DNA of 9,351 nt from Fusobacterium sp. (lineage in GTDB: Bacteria; Fusobacteriota; Fusobacteriia; Fusobacteriales; Fusobacteriaceae), in contig NZ_JAWDXO010000058.1 in the NCBI RefSeq assembly GCF_032477075.1, positions 1 through 9,351 of the forward strand, in the 5' to 3' direction. This document shows, piece by piece, positions 5,433-9,351 of this stretch. The notes under the pieces are model-generated. The model searched no databases and was not told where the DNA came from. It saw only the letters and a program-made list of their open reading frames with translations. Position numbers and translations under genes: made by a program. The stretch's first letter is position 1. Every line of letters begins with the position of its first letter.

Positions 5433-6206
5433 ATGAAGTATGCAGAAGAAGGAGTTCAATATCATATAGGAATAAAGAAGGGTGATGTGGGAAAATATGT
5501 AATACTCCCTGGAGATCCAAAACGTTGTGAAAAGATAGCAAAGTATTTTGAAGATGCAAAACTTGTAGCAGATAATAGAGAATATATAACATATACAGGA
5601 TATCTTGATGGAGTAAAAGTAAGTGTTACATCTACAGGTATAGGAGGTCCGTCAGCAGCTATTGCTTTGGAGGAACTTGTAAAATCAGGAGCAGATACAT
5701 TTTTACGTGTAGGAACATGTGGAGGAATGCAGACTGAAATTATGGGAGGAGATATAGTAATTGCTACTGGAGCAATAAGAATGGAAGGAACCAGCAGAGA
5801 ATATGCTCCAATAGAATTTCCAGCGGTTGCAGATATAGAAATAGTAAATGCTTTTATTCAAGGAGCAAAAGATTTAGGAGAAAAGTATCATACAGGTATA
5901 GTTCAATGTAAAGATTCTTTCTATGGACAACATGAACCTGAAACGAAACCAGTAAGTTATGAATTAATGAATAAATGGGAAGCATGGATACGTCTTGGAT
6001 GTAAAGCTTCTGAAATGGAATCAGCAGCACTTTTTGTAGTAGGAGATTATTTAAGAGTTCGTGTAGGATCAGCATTTTTAGTGGTGGCTAATCAGGAAAG
6101 AGAAAAAATTGGACTTGAAAATCCAGTTGTACATGATACAGATGCAGCAATAAGAGTGGCTATAGAAGCTATACGTAATCTTATAAAAACAGATATACTA
6201 TATTAA
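5433..6206 (+). CDS. udp: Uridine phosphorylase
   Basis: The enzyme cleaves uridine (and often deoxyuridine) with phosphate to uracil and (deoxy)ribose-1-phosphate. The 257-residue protein has the nucleoside phosphorylase family-1 signatures: LPGDPKR (25-31, phosphate-binding), VTSTGIGGPS (65-74), FLRVGT (90-95, with Arg92 and Thr95 like E. coli Arg91 and Thr94), DSFYGQ (161-166) and SEMES (193-197, ribose-binding). Length is close to E. coli Udp (about 253). The uracil-binding loop differs: E. coli has Gln166-x-Arg168, while here Gln166 is kept but His-Glu-Pro-Glu follows. Closely similar loops occur, from memory, in Firmicute-type uridine phosphorylases, so the activity is still the best call, but specificity could be shifted. 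It is the first gene of the operon, with cdd 11 nt downstream feeding it uridine. Confidence 0.88.
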   Translation: MKYAEEGVQYHIGIKKGDVGKYVILPGDPKRCEKIAKYFEDAKLVADNREYITYTGYLDGVKVSVTSTGIGGPSAAIALEELVKSGADTFLRVGTCGGMQTEIMGGDIVIATGAIRMEGTSREYAPIEFPAVADIEIVNAFIQGAKDLGEKYHTGIVQCKDSFYGQHEPETKPVSYELMNKWEAWIRLGCKASEMESAALFVVGDYLRVRVGSAFLVVANQEREKIGLENPVVHDTDAAIRVAIEAIRNLIKTDILY

Positions 6207-6217
6207 AGGAGAAAGAT

Positions 6218-6616
6218 GTGGAAAAATATAGAGATATATTAGATAGAGCTTTTTCAGCTATGGACAATGCCTATGCTCCTTATTCTAATTATTATGTAGG
6301 AGCTTGTGTAAAAACGAAAGATGGAAGATATTTTATAGGCGCTAATGTGGAAAATGCATCTTATGGATTGACTAATTGTGCAGAAAGAAATGCAATATTT
6401 CAGGCATATTCACAGGGATATAGAAAAGAAGATATAGAAGTTATTGCAATTGTAAGTAAAGGAAAAACCCTTGCAACACCATGTGGTGCATGCAGGCAGG
6501 TATTAGTAGAACTTTTAAATAAAAAAACACCTATTGTCTTGTCAAATAATGAAAAAGAGATGATAACAAACATAGAAGAGCTTTTACCAATGTCATTTAC
6601 AAGTGATGATTTATAA
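6218..6616 (+). CDS. cdd: Cytidine deaminase
   Basis: Zinc enzyme that deaminates cytidine and deoxycytidine to uridine and deoxyuridine, the substrates of the adjacent phosphorylase. The 132-residue length is that of the small tetrameric Cdd. Visible motifs are AYAPYSNYYVGAC (18-30), GANVENASYGLTNCAERNA (41-59) with zinc ligand Cys54 and catalytic Glu56, and PCGACRQ (88-94) with zinc ligands Cys89 and Cys92; the end LLPMSFTSDDL is also typical. The start is GTG at 6218, with GGAG (6208-6211) 6 nt upstream. An ATG at 6216 overlaps it in another frame and closes after eight codons, so it is a decoy. Stop and next start are 10 nt apart. Confidence 0.95.
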   Translation: MEKYRDILDRAFSAMDNAYAPYSNYYVGACVKTKDGRYFIGANVENASYGLTNCAERNAIFQAYSQGYRKEDIEVIAIVSKGKTLATPCGACRQVLVELLNKKTPIVLSNNEKEMITNIEELLPMSFTSDDL

Positions 6617-6626
6617 GGAGGGAATT

Positions 6627-7337
6627 ATGTCTACACCACACAATCAAGCAAAACTAGGAGAAATAGCAAAAAATGTTCTTATGCCAGGAGACCCTCTAAG
6701 AGCTAAATTTATATCAGATACATTTTTAACAAATGTAAAACAAGTCAATTCTGTAAGAAATATGCTTGCTTTTACAGGAGAATATAAAGGAAAGGAAATA
6801 ACTGTTATGGCTTCTGGAATGGGAATGCCATCTATTGGAATATATTCATATGAACTGTACACAGTGTATGGAGTTGAAAATATAATTCGTGTAGGATCAG
6901 CAGGATCTTATGTAGAAAAGTTGAATATATATGATGTAGTGCTTGTAGAGAGTGCATGGAGTGAATCAAGTTTTGCTCATACACAGAGTGGATTTGAAGG
7001 AGATAGAATTCTGCCGAGTGCTGAATTGAATAAAAAAATATTAAAAACAGCAGAAAGATTAAAAGTAAAAGTACAGTTGGATAAGATACACTCAAGTGAT
7101 GTTTTTTACAGAGAGAGTAATGTAGATGGATATAAAGAACTCTATGCTAAATATGGATGTACTTGTGTAGAAATGGAAAGTTTTGCGTTATTCCATAATG
7201 CAGCAGTTTTAGGAAAAAATGCTGCATGTCTTTTGACGATATCAGATTCTTTTGTAACTAAGCAGGAGACTACACCAGAAGAAAGACAGTCATCTTTTGT
7301 AAATATGATGAAAATAGCTCTTGAGACATTCTGCTGA
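6627..7337 (+). CDS. deoD: Purine nucleoside phosphorylase, DeoD type
   Basis: Hexameric-type phosphorylase that splits purine (deoxy)nucleosides into base and (deoxy)ribose-1-phosphate. The 236-residue protein begins STPHNQAKLGEIAKNVLMPGDPLRAK, almost the E. coli DeoD opening. His5, Gly21, Arg25, Arg44, Arg88 and Ser91 match the phosphate site, VEMES (181-185) the ribose site, and TISDSF places the catalytic Asp at 207 with Arg220 in PEERQS (E. coli Asp204/Arg217). The start at 6627 is fixed by AAGGAGGG about 4 nt upstream and by family homology; an in-frame ATG at 6603, inside cdd, would add eight unlikely residues. The C-terminus ends at ALETFC, slightly shorter than E. coli. The central loop (about 110-128) differs from E. 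coli. Confidence 0.94.
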   Translation: MSTPHNQAKLGEIAKNVLMPGDPLRAKFISDTFLTNVKQVNSVRNMLAFTGEYKGKEITVMASGMGMPSIGIYSYELYTVYGVENIIRVGSAGSYVEKLNIYDVVLVESAWSESSFAHTQSGFEGDRILPSAELNKKILKTAERLKVKVQLDKIHSSDVFYRESNVDGYKELYAKYGCTCVEMESFALFHNAAVLGKNAACLLTISDSFVTKQETTPEERQSSFVNMMKIALETFC

Positions 7338-7356
7338 TTCAGTGGAGGGAATATCT

Positions 7357-8547
7357 ATGAAAAAATATAAGAGAATATTTACCATAGTTATAGATTCATT
7401 AGGAATAGGAGCTATGGGTGATGCGGAAAAATATGGAGATACAGGTGCAGATACATTAGGGCACATAGCTGCTTCAGTAGAAAAGTTCAATATACCTAAT
7501 CTTCAGAAATTAGGCCTTGCCAATCTTCATCCAATGTCAAATGTAAAAGCAATAGATAATCCTTTAGCTTATTATGGGGAACTCAAAGAGACTAGTATAG
7601 GAAAAGATACTATGACTGGGCATTGGGAAATGATGGGATTAAATATAAGAATCCCATTTAAAACTTTTACAGAAACTGGATTTCCAAAAGAATTGATTAA
7701 TGAACTGGAAAAGAGGTTTGAACGCAAAATTGTTGGAAATAAATCAGCCAGTGGAACAGAGATATTAGAAGAATATGGAGAGCATGAAATAGCTACTGGA
7801 GATGTAATAGTATATACTAGTGCTGATTCAGTTCTACAGATATGTGGAAATGAAGAAACTATGGGACTTGAAACTCTGTACAGATTTTGTGAAATAGCAA
7901 GAGAACTTACTATGAGAGATGAATGGAAAGTGGGAAGAGTAATAGCCAGACCATATATTGGTATGAAAAAAGGAGAATTTAAACGTACAAGCAATCGTCA
8001 TGACTATGCTTTAAAGCCATTTGGAAAAACAGCTTTAGATATATTGAAAGCAGGAGGTTTTGATGTAATATCTGTTGGAAAAATCAGAGATATCTTTGAT
8101 GGTGAAGGAATAACAGAAACATATAAATCAAAAAGTTCTGTACATGGTATGGAACAGACTTTAGAACTTTTAGATAAAGACTTTACTGGATTATGTTTTG
8201 TAAATTTAGTTGATTTTGATGCTTTATGGGGTCATAGAAGAAATCCTAAAGGATATGCAGAAGAATTAGAAAAATTTGATATAAATTTAGGAAAATTATT
8301 AGAAAAACTTCGAGACAATGACCTTTTAATAATAACTGCTGATCATGGAAATGACCCTACATTTAAAGGAACAGATCATACTAGAGAGAAAGTTCCATTT
8401 ATAGCATATTCGCCATCTATGAAAAAGGCAGGAGTTTTACCCATAGCAGATACATTTGCTGTAATAGGCGCCACTATTGCTGATAATTTTGATATAGTAA
8501 TGCCTGAAAATACAATAGGAAGATCTGTACTGGATAAATTAAAGTAA
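7357..8547 (+). CDS. deoB: Phosphopentomutase
   Basis: Mn-dependent, alkaline-phosphatase-superfamily enzyme that converts (deoxy)ribose-1-phosphate from both phosphorylases to the 5-phosphate. The 396-residue product has the normal length. Key sites: VIDSLGIGAMGDA (11-23) with metal ligand Asp13; GKDTMTGHWE (82-91) with the phosphorylated Thr85; NLVDFDALWGHRRN (283-296) with Asp286 and the nearby His293; ITADHGNDPT (326-335) with Asp329 and His330; and DHTREKVP (340-347) with His341. All metal ligands expected from Bacillus DeoB are present. The ATG at 7357 is chosen because GGAGGG lies 7 nt upstream and KKYKRIFTIVIDS is the standard N-terminus. It sits 19 nt after the deoD stop. Confidence 0.96.
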   Translation: MKKYKRIFTIVIDSLGIGAMGDAEKYGDTGADTLGHIAASVEKFNIPNLQKLGLANLHPMSNVKAIDNPLAYYGELKETSIGKDTMTGHWEMMGLNIRIPFKTFTETGFPKELINELEKRFERKIVGNKSASGTEILEEYGEHEIATGDVIVYTSADSVLQICGNEETMGLETLYRFCEIARELTMRDEWKVGRVIARPYIGMKKGEFKRTSNRHDYALKPFGKTALDILKAGGFDVISVGKIRDIFDGEGITETYKSKSSVHGMEQTLELLDKDFTGLCFVNLVDFDALWGHRRNPKGYAEELEKFDINLGKLLEKLRDNDLLIITADHGNDPTFKGTDHTREKVPFIAYSPSMKKAGVLPIADTFAVIGATIADNFDIVMPENTIGRSVLDKLK

Positions 8548-8561
8548 TCAGAGGAGAAAAA

Positions 8562-9209
8562 ATGACTAAAAAAGATATATTGAAAATAGTGGATCATACT
8601 CTTTTAGCTCAAACTTCTATATGGGAGGAGATAAAGGAAATACTTGATGATGGAATAAAATTTGAAACAGCTTCAGCTTGTATACCTCCATCATTTGTAA
8701 AAAGAGCTAAGGAATATGTAAGGGAGTCTCTTTCTATATGTACTGTAATAGGGTTTCCAAATGGTTACAATACAATAGATGTAAAAGTCTTTGAAACAGA
8801 AGAAGCAATAAGAAATGGTGCTGATGAAATAGATATGGTAATCAATATTGGAAATTTGAAAGAGAAAAAATATGATAGTATTTTAAATGAGATAAAAAGT
8901 ATACATAAAGCTTGCAATGGAAAATTATTAAAAGTAATTATTGAAACTTGTCTTCTTACTGAGGAAGAAAAAATAAAAATGTGTGAAATAGTTACTGAAT
9001 CAGGAGCTGAATATATCAAAACTTCTACAGGATTTTCTATCTCTGGAGCTACATTGGAAGATGTTTCTCTTATGAAAAAGTATGTAGGAAAGAATGTAAA
9101 AATAAAGGCAGCTGGAGGAATAAGTTCTTTTGAAGATGCTGAAAAATTTATAGAAGCTGGAGCAAACAGACTTGGAACAAGCAGACTGATAAAAATAATG
9201 AAATCTTAA
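8562..9209 (+). CDS. deoC: Deoxyribose-phosphate aldolase
   Basis: Class I aldolase that splits 2-deoxyribose-5-phosphate into glyceraldehyde-3-phosphate and acetaldehyde, completing deoxynucleoside breakdown. The 215-residue TIM-barrel protein shows VDHTLL (10-15), VIGFPNGYNTIDVK (62-75), ADEIDMVIN (87-95) with Asp91, KVIIETCLLTEEE (124-136), AEYIKTSTGF (149-158) with Schiff-base Lys153, and KIKAAGGI (180-187) with the second active-site Lys182. Every catalytic residue known from E. coli DeoC has a counterpart, and the length is typical of the shorter bacterial form. The ATG at 8562 has GAGGAG just ahead of it. It is the last gene of the operon, and a strong terminator begins 4 nt after its stop. 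Confidence 0.96.
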   Translation: MTKKDILKIVDHTLLAQTSIWEEIKEILDDGIKFETASACIPPSFVKRAKEYVRESLSICTVIGFPNGYNTIDVKVFETEEAIRNGADEIDMVINIGNLKEKKYDSILNEIKSIHKACNGKLLKVIIETCLLTEEEKIKMCEIVTESGAEYIKTSTGFSISGATLEDVSLMKKYVGKNVKIKAAGGISSFEDAEKFIEAGANRLGTSRLIKIMKS

Positions 9210-9213
9210 TAGT

Positions 9214-9254
9214 AAAAACAGCAGCTGGAAAATTTTTCCAACTGCTGTTTTTTT
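9214..9254. terminator. Shared bidirectional terminator after deoC
   Basis: AAAAACAGCAG (9214-9224) pairs with CTGCTGTTTTT (9242-9252), and after one C-A mismatch TGGAAA (9226-9231) pairs with TTTCCA (9235-9240), leaving a very small loop. Seven T follow on the + strand, ending deoC transcription. The - strand reads into TTTTTACT, so it also serves the convergent gene, whose TAA stop (9255-9253) is inside the T-run. Confidence 0.88.
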
Positions 9255-9351
9255 AAAATCTAAGTTTATATCCTATGGATATCATATTATCAGAAATTTT
9301 TGATCTCTCAACTGAAACATCATATGATATATTTACAGATGTACTTTCACT
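9253..9351 (-). CDS. C-terminus of an outer-membrane beta-barrel protein (partial, autotransporter-like)
   Basis: Read leftward from the window edge, an open frame of 32 codons ends in TAA at 9255-9253. The peptide has strands of alternating polar and hydrophobic residues (SVNISYDVSVERS, then NMISIGYKLRF) and ends in Phe. A final amphipathic strand with a C-terminal aromatic residue is the signal recognised by the BAM machinery in outer-membrane proteins. Large autotransporters ending like this are common in Fusobacterium. The shared terminator directly after the stop supports a real gene end. The rest lies outside the window, so the passenger or pore type cannot be told. Confidence 0.65.
   Translation of the reverse strand, partial: SESTSVNISYDVSVERSKISDNMISIGYKLRF

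Noticed and set aside
7572..7994. 140-codon open frame on the - strand inside deoB
   Set aside because: Lies opposite a fully conserved enzyme; Ser/Pro/Ile-rich composition is that of an antisense shadow, with no own ribosome binding site.

Overview
The DNA is very AT-rich, has compact operons with strong GGAGG-type ribosome binding sites, and ends in what looks like the C-terminus of an outer-membrane beta-barrel protein finishing in Phe. A low-GC genome with an outer membrane and a nucleoside-catabolism operon of this kind best fits Fusobacterium or a close relative. This is inference from composition and gene content, not from a marker gene.

Positions 1-3541 are an accessory region. A cut-off reading frame and a small basic protein (possibly ribbon-helix-helix) run rightward. 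A long imperfect hairpin at 289-379 separates them from a leftward, tightly overlapping four-gene operon. In transcription order it encodes an unrecognised 295-aa protein, an IbrA-like PAPS-reductase/PP-loop protein, an IbrB-like ParB-fold protein, and a small beta-order DNA methyltransferase. Every junction overlaps (26, 4 and about 8 nt), so the four products are probably made together. I read it as a candidate DNA-modification or defence cassette, or a remnant of a prophage or other mobile element. No integrase, nuclease or attachment site is visible.

Positions 3542-4230 are a 689-bp divergent intergenic region. It holds a strong terminator hairpin that serves no annotated gene. Upstream of it are a small C-rich-loop hairpin and an extended -10 promoter, so the region may encode a small RNA of about 78 nt. 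A dyad overlaps the likely promoter zone of the leftward operon. A good promoter with an internal dyad drives the next pair.

Positions 4231-5303 encode an Lrp/AsnC regulator and a LysE-family exporter, a classic regulator plus amino-acid-efflux pair.

Positions 5339-9254 are a complete nucleoside-catabolism operon: promoter, uridine phosphorylase, cytidine deaminase, purine nucleoside phosphorylase, phosphopentomutase, deoxyribose-phosphate aldolase and terminator. Cdd converts (deoxy)cytidine to (deoxy)uridine. Udp and DeoD release the base and leave (deoxy)ribose-1-phosphate. DeoB moves the phosphate to C5. DeoC splits deoxyribose-5-phosphate into glyceraldehyde-3-phosphate and acetaldehyde. 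The terminator is shared with a convergent leftward gene whose last 32 codons are present at 9253-9351.
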